Positions 55,965-64,000 of a stretch of 64,000 nt of DNA are shown piece after piece. Each line of letters opens with the position of its first letter. Positions within the stretch are counted from its first letter, which is position 1. The stretch comes from Streptomyces sp. B1I3 (GTDB lineage: Bacteria > Actinomycetota > Actinomycetes > Streptomycetales > Streptomycetaceae). A model generated the notes under the pieces. It was given only the letters and a program-made list of their open reading frames with translations, was not told where the DNA came from and made no database searches. The DNA is taken from positions 2,170,001 through 2,234,000 of the forward strand of contig NZ_JAUSYD010000001.1 of NCBI RefSeq assembly GCF_030816615.1, read 5' to 3'. Position numbers and translations under genes: made by a program.

Positions 55965-56684
55965 TCACGACCAGGTGGCGACCGTGTATCCCACGCCGTA
56001 GGGGGCGTCCTCGTACAGCAGCCGCCCATCGAGCCCGGCGCCTTGGGCGGCCCCTGCGAGCACCTGCCAGGGCGCCCGTCCGGCCGCCTTCAGTTCGTAC
56101 GCGAGCGACTCGTCCAGAGCCGCGAGGGCGGCGAGATCGGCCGTGCCGAGGGCGCGGGCCGTCACCGCGTCGAATTCCACCGCCCGCTCGTCCAGGTAGC
56201 CGGGCGCCTTGACCGTACGGCAGGCGCTGCCGTCGCCCATGACCAGCATGGCCACCCGGTCCGCCCGGCCGGCCAGCTCCCGTCCGGCTTCCGCGCAGCG
56301 GGCTGCGGCCGACGGCACGCCCACCCCGAGGCCCTCGACCGGTGCCCCGGACCACCGGGTGCGGGTCAGCAGCCAGGCGCCGACGGCGAGCGAGGGCGGG
56401 AGCCGGCGCTCCGCAACCGCCGACCCCGCGGGGGGCTCCCCCAGTCGCACGGCGAGGTCGACACCGAACCCGGCGAAGGTGCCGGGCGAGCCCGCGGGGT
56501 AAACACCGCACTCGGCGGGTTCGACGGGCCCCGCCACGATCAGCAGGTCGGGCCGCGCCGCCGCGAGAACGCCCAGGGCGTCGGCGCACGCGGCCCGCGC
56601 GGAGTCGAGCTCGGGCGCGGCACCCGCGGCGACCTCGGGGACCAGGAGAGGCGGGCAGGGACAGACGGCGGCGGCGACAAGCAT
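55965..56684 (-). CDS. Class III extradiol dioxygenase-like protein
   Basis: 239 residues from ATG 56684 (MLVAAAVCPCPPLLVPEVAA). The family is the LigB/MEMO-like fold: LIVAGPVEPAECGVYPAG near 48-65, VAMLVMGDGSACRTVKAPGYL near 145-165, and DLAALAALDESLAYELKAAG. The His residues of an active LigB metal site are not obvious (GDGSACR instead of GDxSH), so it may not be a dioxygenase. Conserved beside miaB in Streptomyces as I recall. The upstream 320 bases (56685-57008) hold a short tandem repeat but no gene. Confidence 0.75.
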   Translation of the reverse strand: MLVAAAVCPCPPLLVPEVAAGAAPELDSARAACADALGVLAAARPDLLIVAGPVEPAECGVYPAGSPGTFAGFGVDLAVRLGEPPAGSAVAERRLPPSLAVGAWLLTRTRWSGAPVEGLGVGVPSAAARCAEAGRELAGRADRVAMLVMGDGSACRTVKAPGYLDERAVEFDAVTARALGTADLAALAALDESLAYELKAAGRAPWQVLAGAAQGAGLDGRLLYEDAPYGVGYTVATWS

Positions 56685-56818
56685 GCCGGTCAGCGTACTG
56701 CGACACCCCCGGCCGCAGCCCCGGACGGCTGCGTTCGCGGCACCGGCCGACGGCTCCGGCCGACACAACCGGCCTCGCCGGGCGTCGAGGCGCGGGGGCC
56801 GACCCCACGGAACGGGCC

Positions 56819-56869
56819 CGGGCAGAGCCGGGCGTCGGGCAGAGCCGGGCTCAGGGCAAAGCCAGGCTT
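56819..56869. repeat. 17-bp tandem repeat, three copies
   Basis: CGGGCAGAGCCGGGCGT (56819-56835), CGGGCAGAGCCGGGCTC (56836-56852) and the diverged AGGGCAAAGCCAGGCTT (56853-56869), in the gap between miaB and the dioxygenase-like gene. Confidence 0.85.
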
Positions 56870-57008
56870 CGGGACATGGGCGGCAGGAACAGTCCGCCGC
56901 AGGCGCACCTGGCGCCCCGCCCCCGCGCCTGCCGTCCCGCACCGCACCACGCCCCACGGAGGGGGCCGCACCCCGCGGAGCCGGGGCACGTCGCTCCGGT
57001 GGCGTCGG

Positions 57009-58502
57009 TCAGCAGCCGCACCCCGGCGCCGCCGCGGCCGGCAGCGGGGCGGGTGCCCCGATGGCGGGCAGGCCGAGCATGACTCCCGCCGGCTTCGGCG
57101 CGACCGCCTCCGTGCGCTTCTGCCAGGCGTCCCCCGACCGGGTGTGCCGCACGCCCAGGGGCGCACCCTCGGCGAGCAGGTGGTGCGGGGCCGCGTAGGT
57201 GATCTCGACGGTCACGACGTCCCCCGGGCGCACGTCCTGCGCCGGCTTGGTGAAGTGGACGAGGCGGTTGTCGGGGGCACGCCCGGAGAGGCGGTGCGTC
57301 GCACCGTCCTTGCGGCCCTCACCCTCGGCGACCATGACGTCCAGGGTGCGGCCGACCTGCTTCTTGTTCTCCTCCCAGGAGATCTCCTCCTGGAGGGCGG
57401 ACAGGCGCATGTAGCGCTCCTGGACGACCTCCTTGGGGATCTGCCCCTCCATGTCCGCGGCGGGCGTACCGGGGCGCTTGGAGTACTGGAAGGTGAACGC
57501 GTTCGCGAAACGCGCCTCGCGCACCGCGTGCATCGTCTGCTCGAAGTCCTCTTCCGTCTCACCGGGGAAACCCACGATGATGTCGGTGGAGATGGCCGCG
57601 TCCGGCATGGCGGCGCGCACCTTGTCGATGATGCCGAGGAAGCGCTCCTGGCGGTACGAGCGGCGCATGGCCTTCAGGATCGTGTCCGAGCCCGACTGCA
57701 TCGGCATGTGGAGCTGGGGCATCACGTTCGGCGTCTCGGCCATCGCGGCGATCACGTCGTCGGTGAAGTCGCGCGGGTGGGGCGAGGTGAAGCGGACGCG
57801 CTCCAGGCCCTCGATGGTGCCGCAGGCGCGCAGCAGCTTGGAGAAGGCCTCGCGGTCACCGATGTCGGATCCGTAGGCGTTCACGTTCTGGCCGAGCAGG
57901 GTGATCTCGCTGACGCCCTCGGCGACGAGGGCCTCGATCTCCGCCAGGATGTCGCCGGTGCGGCGGTCCTTCTCCTTGCCGCGCAGGGCCGGGACGATAC
58001 AGAACGTGCAGGTGTTGTTGCAGCCGACGGAGATGGACACCCATGCCGCGTACGCGGACTCGCGGCGGGTGGGCAGCGTGGACGGGAAGGCCTCCAGGGA
58101 CTCGGCGATCTCGACCTGCGCCTCCTCCTGGACCCGTGCGCGCTCCAGGAGCACCGGCAGCTTGCCGATGTTGTGCGTACCGAAGACGACGTCGACCCAG
58201 GGGGCGCGCTCGACGATGGTGTCGCGGTCCTTCTGCGCCAGGCAGCCGCCGACGGCGATCTGCATTCCGGGGCGCTTCGTCTTCATGGGGGCGAGGCGGC
58301 CGAGGTTGCCGTACAGCTTGTTGTCGGCGTTCTCCCGCACCGCACAGGTGTTGAAGACGACGACATCCGCGTCACCGTCCGCATCCTTCGGGGCGCGTAC
58401 GTACCCGGCGTCCTCCAGCAGCCCCGACAAGCGTTCGGAGTCGTGGACGTTCATCTGGCAGCCGTAGGTCTCGACACGGTACGAGCGTGGGAGTTCCATC
58501 AT
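57009..58502 (-). CDS. miaB: tRNA-2-methylthio-N6-dimethylallyladenosine synthase MiaB, 5' end rewritten by prophage
   Basis: 497 residues from ATG 58502. A radical-SAM methylthiotransferase that converts i6A37 (made by MiaA) to ms2i6A37. The auxiliary cluster Cys residues 15, 53 and 87 (YGCQMN, NTCAVRE, GGCLAQ) and the SAM cluster Cys161, 165 and 168 (CNNTCTFC) are intact; TRAM domain follows. The core is normal from about ETYGCQMN, but the first residues ([10 protein letters not shown]) differ from the usual Streptomyces start, which from memory runs about DRSQAVDVKTYEVRTYG. The start codon and its GAGG site at 58511-58514 lie in prophage sequence, so the insertion has kept the gene expressible. 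The ATG overlaps the integrase ATG head to head (CATG, 58500-58503). Confidence 0.95.
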   Translation of the reverse strand: MMELPRSYRVETYGCQMNVHDSERLSGLLEDAGYVRAPKDADGDADVVVFNTCAVRENADNKLYGNLGRLAPMKTKRPGMQIAVGGCLAQKDRDTIVERAPWVDVVFGTHNIGKLPVLLERARVQEEAQVEIAESLEAFPSTLPTRRESAYAAWVSISVGCNNTCTFCIVPALRGKEKDRRTGDILAEIEALVAEGVSEITLLGQNVNAYGSDIGDREAFSKLLRACGTIEGLERVRFTSPHPRDFTDDVIAAMAETPNVMPQLHMPMQSGSDTILKAMRRSYRQERFLGIIDKVRAAMPDAAISTDIIVGFPGETEEDFEQTMHAVREARFANAFTFQYSKRPGTPAADMEGQIPKEVVQERYMRLSALQEEISWEENKKQVGRTLDVMVAEGEGRKDGATHRLSGRAPDNRLVHFTKPAQDVRPGDVVTVEITYAAPHHLLAEGAPLGVRHTRSGDAWQKRTEAVAPKPAGVMLGLPAIGAPAPLPAAAAPGCGC

Positions 58503-59382
58503 GTCGTTCACCTCTGGTCAGACTGTCCGTGAGTTCGCCGCCATCACTCTCAGTGCACGGCTCCTGAGGAAGTCTACAGCGGATAGTTACATGCAAACTG
58601 TCCGGCATCTGGGAATGGATGAGGTCCTGGTAGAAGAGGTAACCGTTCAATTCCTCTATCAGAAGCTTCTCACCATCGTAAACGTGAACACAAAGAGGAA
58701 GCACACCGTAGCCCTTAGGACTCTCTTTAGGGATGTTCTCCCTGACATCAAAGACCTCAAGATTTGCAAGAGCGTCCCTCGCGTCTATGACTTCCCCACC
58801 AAGGAAGAAATGCTTGAAGTGGTTGAGGCTACTCCTTACCGCTTCTACGGCCTTCTCATGATGTACGCGGGTCTGCGTATTGGAGAAGCGTGCGCAGTAT
58901 CCCCTAAGGATGTAAAGGGGAACGTCCTCAAAGTGCATAAGCAGCGTGATGAGGATGGGCTTCTTTGGCTCTCAAAGACTCAAGGAGAAGTCATCATCCC
59001 CGAATGGCTTGCTGATGAGGTTAGGGCTCACACACCTTCAACGGTGACGCCTGGTGCTGTAAGGGAATCCCTTTGGCGCTATGGGAGGAAGCTTGGCATC
59101 ACAGTCAACCCGCACATGTTCCGCCACTTCTACGCAACCACAATGGTTGGGCAGAAGGTCAATCCGGAGATTGCCAAGAGGCAACTCAGGCACTCAGACC
59201 TCAAGACAACTCTTGGCTACTATGCCCAAGTCCAGAAGTCAGACATTGATGATGCAGTCAATGACCTCTTCGGGGAGAAGCCTAAGCCTGTAGAGGAGAA
59301 GCCTGAGGACAAGGCTAAGAAGAAGACTGACCTAGAGGCGATGTTCGCTCAGTGGCTCAAGAAGCAGGGTCTTGAGGACTAG
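58501..59382 (+). CDS. Phage tyrosine integrase
   Basis: 293 residues. N-terminal SAM-like core-binding domain (about 5-85) and catalytic domain with the tyrosine recombinase residues Arg126 (YAGLRIGEA), Lys159, His205 and Arg208 (HMFRH), His231 (LRHSDLKTT) and Tyr240 (LGYYAQ). A charged C-terminal tail ([11 protein letters not shown]) follows. It directs integration at the miaB 5' end. Its ATG overlaps the miaB start codon; no good ribosome site lies upstream because that DNA is now host sequence, so expression in the prophage may differ from that in the free phage. Codon use is unlike the host. Confidence 0.95.
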   Translation: MSFTSGQTVREFAAITLSARLLRKSTADSYMQTVRHLGMDEVLVEEVTVQFLYQKLLTIVNVNTKRKHTVALRTLFRDVLPDIKDLKICKSVPRVYDFPTKEEMLEVVEATPYRFYGLLMMYAGLRIGEACAVSPKDVKGNVLKVHKQRDEDGLLWLSKTQGEVIIPEWLADEVRAHTPSTVTPGAVRESLWRYGRKLGITVNPHMFRHFYATTMVGQKVNPEIAKRQLRHSDLKTTLGYYAQVQKSDIDDAVNDLFGEKPKPVEEKPEDKAKKKTDLEAMFAQWLKKQGLED

Positions 59383-59401
59383 CCCCTAGAAGCCACAGAA
59401 C

Positions 59402-59437
59402 AGCCCCTAGGAGCGTCTAGCAATCCTCCTAGGGGCT
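59402..59437 (+). terminator. Integrase terminator
   Basis: AGCCCCTAGGAG (59402-59413) pairs perfectly with 59426-59437 around a 12-base loop, followed by TCTTC; 20 bases past the integrase stop. Confidence 0.85.
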
Positions 59438-59487
59438 TCTTCATGCCCGGAACCTCTCAGGGGCTCTCAGAGCCTCCACAACGCAGA

Positions 59488-59525
59488 AGAGCCCCTGTCC
59501 CTCCTTAGTGGAGAGCAGGGGCTCT
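59488..59525. terminator. Second bidirectional phage terminator
   Basis: AGAGCCCCTG (59488-59497) pairs with CAGGGGCTCT (59516-59525), between the convergent integrase and small phage gene; flanked by a T-rich run on the plus side. Confidence 0.8.
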
Positions 59526-59534
59526 GTGTTGCTT

Positions 59535-59735
59535 CTAGTGCTTGTACTTGGACCAGTCAGGCTCAGGAGTTACCGAGATGAATTCGAGGTTGTCATAGAG
59601 GTCACAGTCTCCCTTGAGCCTTACCGCGCTCAGTTCAGTCAAGTTGTACTTGGTGTGTTCCTGTCCGCTCTCAGTGTCCTTGTAAGTCACTGTGTACCGG
59701 TTGTGCATTGCGTTGAGGTCTTCCGTGTTGGTCAT
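59535..59735 (-). CDS. Small phage protein of unknown function
   Basis: 66 residues, MTNTEDLNAMHNRYTVTYKD to PEPDWSKYKH. It is acidic and hydrophilic with a beta-rich look; no family. The ATG has no ribosome site; TATGGT lies just 8-13 bases upstream, the position of a -10 box for a leaderless transcript. The alternative start MHNRYTVTYKD also lacks a clear site. Confidence 0.6.
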   Translation of the reverse strand: MTNTEDLNAMHNRYTVTYKDTESGQEHTKYNLTELSAVRLKGDCDLYDNLEFISVTPEPDWSKYKH

Positions 59736-59765
59736 GGGTAAACCATAACAGATAACCGGCGGGTT

Positions 59766-60182
59766 TTAGAACCTTTCTTTAAGAACTTCTGGACGGATAC
59801 ATAGAACCAGATGACCCATGACGTGAGCCCATACCAAGAAGGCAGTAGTAGGGACAGCCGTACTAGAAGGGATACTTAGGAGGTAGGTCATAAGCACAAA
59901 GCCCCATAGCAAGCAACCGACCATGAGACCTAGCTTAGACATGCGCTCACAACCCTTAAGGGCTCCTAGAACCATCAAGGCTCCTGCTACCCATGCTGCA
60001 TAACCCCAGGCGTATTCAGGGGCTAGGTAACTCATGTAGTCGTAAAGGGTGCTGTTAGCGAACTGGCCAAAGGGAAGCACTAGAACGGCTCCCCACCACA
60101 GAGCCAGGATGCCAAGACTAAAGACGTAAACGTTCACCACCCTGGAGAAGGCGAGATGAAGATACTTGTTGTTATTGAACAT
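59766..60182 (-). CDS. Phage membrane protein
   Basis: 138 residues with AAAGGAG seven bases upstream. Four hydrophobic helices (YVFSLGILALWWGAVLVLPF, GYAAWVAGALMVLGALKG, LGLMVGCLLWGFVLMTYLL and AFLVWAHVMGHLVLCI). It could be a second lysis protein, superinfection-exclusion protein or lysogenic conversion factor; its place near the integrase argues for expression in the lysogen. No family recognised. Confidence 0.7.
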   Translation of the reverse strand: MFNNNKYLHLAFSRVVNVYVFSLGILALWWGAVLVLPFGQFANSTLYDYMSYLAPEYAWGYAAWVAGALMVLGALKGCERMSKLGLMVGCLLWGFVLMTYLLSIPSSTAVPTTAFLVWAHVMGHLVLCIRPEVLKERF

Positions 60183-60273
60183 AGCGAACTCCTTTCAAGA
60201 ATTCTTTGCTGATTTGGCTTCATAATTCAAACGGGGTTATCCTTTAAGTAGACCCAATGAGAGGAGGGTGAAT

Positions 60274-60372
60274 ATGACCGAGATGGAACGTGCCTACAAG
60301 GAGAGCAAGGCTAAGCTTGCTGAGATTGCTAAGCGCCTTAATGAGATTGAGCGCAAGAACGAGAGTGCGTGA
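60274..60372 (+). CDS. 32-residue phage microprotein
   Basis: MTEMERAYKESKAKLAEIAK then RLNEIERKNESA: a single amphipathic, highly charged helix with heptad-like spacing, so probably a short coiled coil. GAGGAGGG lies five bases before the ATG, an excellent ribosome site. It is the only plus-strand gene between the integrase and the window end, and is followed 16 bases later by a strong terminator. Its promoter must lie in 60183-60270, divergent from the membrane protein gene. Confidence 0.65.
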   Translation: MTEMERAYKESKAKLAEIAKRLNEIERKNESA

Positions 60373-60388
60373 TAGGTAAACACAGAAG

Positions 60389-60413
60389 AGCCCCCGGCTA
60401 ATAACCGGGGGCT
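60389..60413. terminator. Bidirectional phage terminator
   Basis: AGCCCCCGG (60389-60397), loop CTAATAA, CCGGGGGCT (60405-60413), then TCTTCTA on the plus strand. It ends both the microprotein and the holin-like gene (60418). Confidence 0.85.
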
Positions 60414-60417
60414 TCTT

Positions 60418-60744
60418 CTAATTCTGCCTGTTGGTGAAGTCAACGCCTCCAGCCATACACCCATGACTAGCGATGAGAGCGTTACGGATAGCTAGCTCTT
60501 CCTCTGCTTTCCAGGCTCTTGCCCTCCACTTGTCATTGGTCTCTTCTAGTTCATCAACGCGCTTCTGTAGCTCTTTGATTTCAATGCGCATCTCATCGCG
60601 CATCTGTGTTGCAACATCAATCTTAGCTTTGTTCTTGCCTAGCAAGTGCTCGGCAAACTTAAGACCAACACCGCCAAAGACTGTGCCCATTAGAGCAAGC
60701 CATGGTGCGGGAATGCTCCCCAATAGCTCTAGCAGTCTAATCAC
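60418..60744 (-). CDS. Holin-like phage protein
   Basis: 108 residues from GTG 60744 (VIRLLELLGSIPAPWLALMG); GAGGAGA precedes it. One N-terminal membrane segment (about 12-34) is followed by a long charged coiled coil (about 38-88, for example EIKELQKRVDELEETNDKWR). This layout suits a small holin or a spanin/anchor-type lysis protein downstream of tail genes. No sequence family is certain. It is the last gene of the minus-strand late block in this part. Confidence 0.6.
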   Translation of the reverse strand: MIRLLELLGSIPAPWLALMGTVFGGVGLKFAEHLLGKNKAKIDVATQMRDEMRIEIKELQKRVDELEETNDKWRARAWKAEEELAIRNALIASHGCMAGGVDFTNRQN

Positions 60745-60819
60745 TCTCCTCTTCTCTTTCGGTTGCGTTATCCCTTCTAGGGAGAGCCGGGGCTTCCGAA
60801 GAAACCCCGGCTATTTGTG

Positions 60820-61098
60820 TTACTCCGGTACTACTGCTTCATAGGCCGTAGCCCTAGTCACTGGTCCGATACGTGAGGAGTACCAATAGACCTCATACTC
60901 AATTAGAGAATCAGGGTAGGCGGCATGAAGAGTGTCAGAGAAACCCTGGCAAGCCTCTACTAGACCGCTATCCGTCATCAGATTTACCATGTCCTGTCCC
61001 CAGGGCATGCCAAAGTCAACCTGGATACCATCGACATAAAACGAAATGCCGAAGTTGTAAACGGGTGACTCCGTAAACGTTGGGATGGTTAGTGCCAT
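60820..61098 (-). CDS. Small phage protein after the tail fibre gene
   Basis: 92 residues from ATG 61098 (MALTIPTFTESPVYNFGISF), with AAGGA nine bases upstream. Contains YVDGIQVDFGMPWGQDMVNL and ends YSSRIGPVTRATAYEAVVPE. Possibly a tail-associated or fibre chaperone protein by position; no family recognised. It is 25 bases downstream of the large tail gene, hence one operon. Confidence 0.65.
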   Translation of the reverse strand: MALTIPTFTESPVYNFGISFYVDGIQVDFGMPWGQDMVNLMTDSGLVEACQGFSDTLHAAYPDSLIEYEVYWYSSRIGPVTRATAYEAVVPE

Positions 61099-61123
61099 AT
61101 CAATCATTCCTTTCTTGTTAGCC

Positions 61124-63469
61124 TCATGTGCTGATAGCAATCCATGAGAACGTTGTTGCGCCGTTGTTTCCCCTAAGCATACGAACACCAAACCCGGTAG
61201 CGGTGACTCCGGCAGTAGTCCAACTAAAGGCCGTTGAGCCACCAGCCGGACCACCAGCGGAGCAAGTCAAGATGACTGTAGGAATGGTATTGAATGGAGT
61301 GGAGAAAACAACGTTCTTTGTGCCAGACCAAGTGTTAATTGTTGCTAGGTCTGCGGTAGTAAATGAGACCGTTCCTGTCTGGATGTTGTTAGCAAACAGG
61401 TCGGCATGAACCCTTACGTTGTCAGCAGTCATGTCGATGTCGGCATCAGAGGTAAGAGGACCAGTCTCAGAGTAAAGAGAAATCTGAGAGCTAGAACGGC
61501 CACTGCCCGCATCGCCTGAGACAATCTCAAGCGCATACTTGCTGCTTCCCAAATCGCTATAATCGATAAAGCCAGGGTTTGCCTGACCAACGATTCCCAA
61601 CTCAACGGCACTACCCGTAAGGGCTGAGTAATAGTTCGTGCCGGTGACAGTGTTGGTCTTATATGTGGCAAAGCCTGGACCACCATAAGCACCAATGACC
61701 GTTGCCAACTTAGCCGAGATAGCCCCGGCTGAGTTATAGGCAGTAAAGTCAGAGGAGTTAAGTACAAGCCTCGCTCCTGATGCTGCTGTCTGGATAGTCG
61801 CTCCGGTAATGGTCTTACCGTTGATTGCGTTGGCATCAATCTTGTCTGCCGTAACAGCACCAGTAGCAATCTTTCCAGCGATGATGGCGTTAGCCGCAAT
61901 CTCGTTAGACGTAATGGTGAGACCAGCAATCTTGGCAGCAGTAATAGCGTTAGCCGCAAGGTCACCAGTCTGAATAGCACCGGCCGCAATGTTGCCAGCC
62001 TGAACGGCTAGAGCCGCAATCTTTCCGGCCGTAACGGCATTGGCCGCTAGATGAGTAGTGCCAATCTCGCCAGCAAGAATCTTGCCAGCCGTAACCGAGT
62101 TAGCCGCTAGTTCATTGGCAGTGACTACGCCGGTACGCAATACCTCAACCGTCACGCTGTCTACCTGCATGACAGAGGTGACATCAGTATTGGAGTAGTT
62201 AAGCCACACCATCGGAACGATGTAGCGGACATTGTCATGCATGGTGGTTGGGCTCTGCATATCCAAAGCCTGAGCACCAGTAGGAGAAGCAGAGCGACCC
62301 TTTACATAACCGGTTACGGTAATCCAGCCGTCAGAAGCTGGAAGAGACCTATTGCTTGCTGCTGGGAAATACTGGCTTGTGATGACGTTCGCACCAAAGC
62401 GGTTGACCATGGTTGTCTTGTCAGCCGTATAACCCATAAGACCCGCGTAGAAGCTACTCACACCAGAAGCGGCCTGAGTGCTACAACGAACCCTCACGCT
62501 TAGGCGGTAAAGGGATGAAGGGTCATACAGGATTGGCGCTGTTCCCTTAAGGGCTACTCGACCCGCTACCTGAGCCACCGTGCCACCAGAAGGGGCCGTA
62601 GGCTCGCTCACAAGGGACCAGGAGGCTCCTGCAAGGGTGTCGATAGCCTGCCAGGCAAGAGGGTCCTCAAAGCCATCTGTGAACCTCTGCATGACTGTGT
62701 CATTGAGAGATGGCGTAAGAGCGATAGGACCGACTGCACCATTGCCAAGCTCAGAAGCCCTAACGGCACCAGATGCAATCTTTCCAGCAGTGACAGCGCT
62801 AGCGCCAAGAGAAGCGTTAGTAACTGCACCAGCAGCAATAGCCGCATTGGTGACTGCATTGGCCGCAATAGCCGCAGCATCAACAGCACCGGCAATTAGC
62901 TCATTGGAGCCGATAGCCCCGGTAGCAATCTTTGCCTGAGTGACAGCGTCATTGGCTAGTTTGACCTCAGTGATAATGCCATCAATGACATCGTCGGCAA
63001 CGACGTTCTCTAGGTACTGACCATCAATGACAGGCTCAAGGCCATAGACGTTCTTGAGAATCCATGTGTTGCCCTCAAGCTCTACGGTTACGGACTCTCG
63101 GTTGAAGTCCTCCCTCATGCCCTCTGCAAGCCTGTCATGAAGAGCGTGAGGAATGACTACCGTCAGAGACTCATCAAAGTCATCAAGAACAACTACAGCC
63201 TGCTTCTCATAGGTAAGCGGGGAGATGCTTAGCGGTTCACCATTCTCATGGTCACCGACTAGGGGTGCGACAAGCGCCAATGTGTCTGTCTCAAGGTCTG
63301 CACTCGCATAGTCGAGTGTCACACCGTCCAAAATAAAAGAGCCGCCATCTTCATTGAAGTCAGCGGCATCCATAATCTTTAGAATTGTACTGCCCGTTAG
63401 ATGGTCACCATCTAGGTAAGAACCTAGGGTGAGTAGTCTTACGTCATGTACGTATCCTTCCTCAATCAC
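61124..63469 (-). CDS. Phage minor tail/fibre protein with two repeat blocks
   Basis: 781 residues from GTG 63469; AGGAG is five bases upstream. The N-terminal 165 residues have a tail-attachment look. Two blocks of decapeptide-type repeats (A-V-T-x-A-K-I-A-x-G pattern) occur at about 168-250 (TQAKIATGAIGSNELIAGAV) and about 440-560 (VTAGKIAALAVQAGNIAAGA). Between them is a compact beta-rich domain (FTDGFEDPLAWQAIDTL ... VLRTG), perhaps carbohydrate-binding. The C-terminal part (FNTIPTVILTCSAGGPAGG) resembles phage receptor-binding H-type domains. Likely a trimeric adhesin of the tail. Confidence 0.85.
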   Translation of the reverse strand: MIEEGYVHDVRLLTLGSYLDGDHLTGSTILKIMDAADFNEDGGSFILDGVTLDYASADLETDTLALVAPLVGDHENGEPLSISPLTYEKQAVVVLDDFDESLTVVIPHALHDRLAEGMREDFNRESVTVELEGNTWILKNVYGLEPVIDGQYLENVVADDVIDGIITEVKLANDAVTQAKIATGAIGSNELIAGAVDAAAIAANAVTNAAIAAGAVTNASLGASAVTAGKIASGAVRASELGNGAVGPIALTPSLNDTVMQRFTDGFEDPLAWQAIDTLAGASWSLVSEPTAPSGGTVAQVAGRVALKGTAPILYDPSSLYRLSVRVRCSTQAASGVSSFYAGLMGYTADKTTMVNRFGANVITSQYFPAASNRSLPASDGWITVTGYVKGRSASPTGAQALDMQSPTTMHDNVRYIVPMVWLNYSNTDVTSVMQVDSVTVEVLRTGVVTANELAANSVTAGKILAGEIGTTHLAANAVTAGKIAALAVQAGNIAAGAIQTGDLAANAITAAKIAGLTITSNEIAANAIIAGKIATGAVTADKIDANAINGKTITGATIQTAASGARLVLNSSDFTAYNSAGAISAKLATVIGAYGGPGFATYKTNTVTGTNYYSALTGSAVELGIVGQANPGFIDYSDLGSSKYALEIVSGDAGSGRSSSQISLYSETGPLTSDADIDMTADNVRVHADLFANNIQTGTVSFTTADLATINTWSGTKNVVFSTPFNTIPTVILTCSAGGPAGGSTAFSWTTAGVTATGFGVRMLRGNNGATTFSWIAIST

Positions 63470-63490
63470 TTTTGCTCCTAATTGTTATTG

Positions 63491-64000
63491 TCATCGTGAC
63501 ATGATTCTCTTCGTTCGCATTGCCGCCATAGTCCTAGCCGACAGCTTCCTAACCTGCATTCGCTTTACATAGCCAACGCTCATCTGCTCTCCAGCCACTA
63601 GCGGGATGCTGTACTCACTAAGTCGGAATGTGGTTGCGTACTCCTCGGTCTGGAGTCGGCAAAGGTCACCAGGCTCAAGGTAAGGAATGGGCATAGCGTC
63701 AAAGGACACTTCAACCTCCTGTAGCAAACGGTCATTCAAAGTGGTTGCAGCCTTAGCCGTAGCCTCAGCCTTAGAGCGAATAGCGTCGTCCTCAATGACC
63801 TCCAGGAGGTAGCGAGAGACGCCGTTACGGCCTAGCTTCTGCGGACTCAGTGGATGAGTGGCAGGAGCCGACACAGAGACTTCTACGCCCTTCTTGGCAC
63901 CGGCAGGAATGCCACCCTTAACAAGGATGATGTTCTTAACCTCTGTGCTGTCATAGTCAATCTGTGGAGTCGTGAGAACCGTTCCGCCATCTCCACTCTT
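63491..64000 (-). CDS. Phage tail protein, C-terminal part (5' end outside window)
   Basis: The frame is open to the window edge (KSGDGGTVLTTPQIDYDSTE, then VKNIILVKGGIPAGAKKG) and ends MAAMRTKRIMSR; 169 residues visible. The segment ISRYLLEVIEDDAIRSK-like (VSRYLLEVIEDDAIRSKAEA), EVSFDAMPIPYLEPGDLCRL, resembles the C-terminal half of siphovirus minor tail (Dit/Tal-like) proteins. It is directly upstream of the fibre gene (21 bases), consistent with a tail operon. Confidence 0.75.
   Translation of the reverse strand, partial: KSGDGGTVLTTPQIDYDSTEVKNIILVKGGIPAGAKKGVEVSVSAPATHPLSPQKLGRNGVSRYLLEVIEDDAIRSKAEATAKAATTLNDRLLQEVEVSFDAMPIPYLEPGDLCRLQTEEYATTFRLSEYSIPLVAGEQMSVGYVKRMQVRKLSARTMAAMRTKRIMSR

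Larger units (their letters stand above)
58460..64000. mobile_element. Prophage, integrase end (attL side), continuing past the window
   Basis: From about 58.5 kb the base composition drops from very GC-rich to roughly half A+T, with different codon use (many AAG, ACT, CTT, TTC codons). The order is integrase next to miaB, two small genes, a membrane protein, a holin-like gene, then tail genes reading toward the integrase. The left junction lies within the first codons of miaB. The right end, and the displaced original miaB 5' end, must lie beyond 64000. No tRNA attachment site is involved. Confidence 0.93.

Overview
The window is from a Streptomyces chromosome, with part of a low-GC prophage at its right end. 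The evidence is the very high GC third-position bias, GGAGG-type ribosome sites, many GTG starts, and a gene order I recognise from memory as Streptomyces core synteny: hrdB, whiH, then rnhB, nrdJ-nrdR, lexA, dinG, hflX, an RSH gene, dapF, miaA and miaB. No rRNA, tRNA or CRISPR array was seen.

Layout. 1-8.3 kb: the 5' part of hrdB (cut by the window edge), whiH, an ABC fusion protein, an NrtR-like Nudix protein, a DUF4192 protein and a VWA protein, all on the minus strand. 8.6-15.1 kb: a conservon (cvnA-B-C-D) followed by two P450 genes and an enoyl-CoA hydratase gene, mostly coupled by overlaps of a few bases. CvnB carries two roadblock domains and the first P450 lacks the ExxR motif. 15.7-20.5 kb: a RecQ/phosphoribosyltransferase-like fusion, two hypothetical proteins and rnhB. 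20.6-23 kb: a divergent TetR/MFS pair with two inverted-repeat operators. 23-28.8 kb: assorted membrane and metabolic genes. 28.9-34 kb: the class II ribonucleotide reductase operon nrdR-nrdJ with paired NrdR boxes, facing SOS-controlled lexA. 34-42.3 kb: dinG and a four-gene NRPS-independent siderophore operon. 42.6-51 kb: a lipoprotein protease, hflX, an M1 peptidase, an rsh gene with an apparent one-base frameshift, and dapF. 51.0-54.6 kb: a small decayed island between imperfect 26-bp repeats, holding an integrase remnant, an aldo/keto reductase gene, a frameshifted epimerase gene and a lysR gene with a TTA codon. 54.6-58.5 kb: miaA, an antitoxin-like gene, a dioxygenase-like gene and miaB. 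58.5-64 kb: the integrase end of a prophage inserted at the 5' end of miaB, then small phage genes, a holin-like gene and tail genes that run off the window.

How parts may work together. The cvn genes resemble a membrane-anchored sensor/GTPase module with dedicated P450s. NrdR and LexA control deoxynucleotide supply and DNA repair from one divergent region. The siderophore genes encode 2,4-diaminobutyrate formation, one acylation and two citrate-type condensations, but no decarboxylase or hydroxylase is present. The most striking pattern is that both genes of the tRNA A37 modification pathway (miaA, then miaB) carry integration scars. MiaA and MiaB act on tRNAs that read UNN codons, including the bldA tRNA-Leu(UUA). 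The prophage has given miaB a new start codon, ribosome site and first codons.
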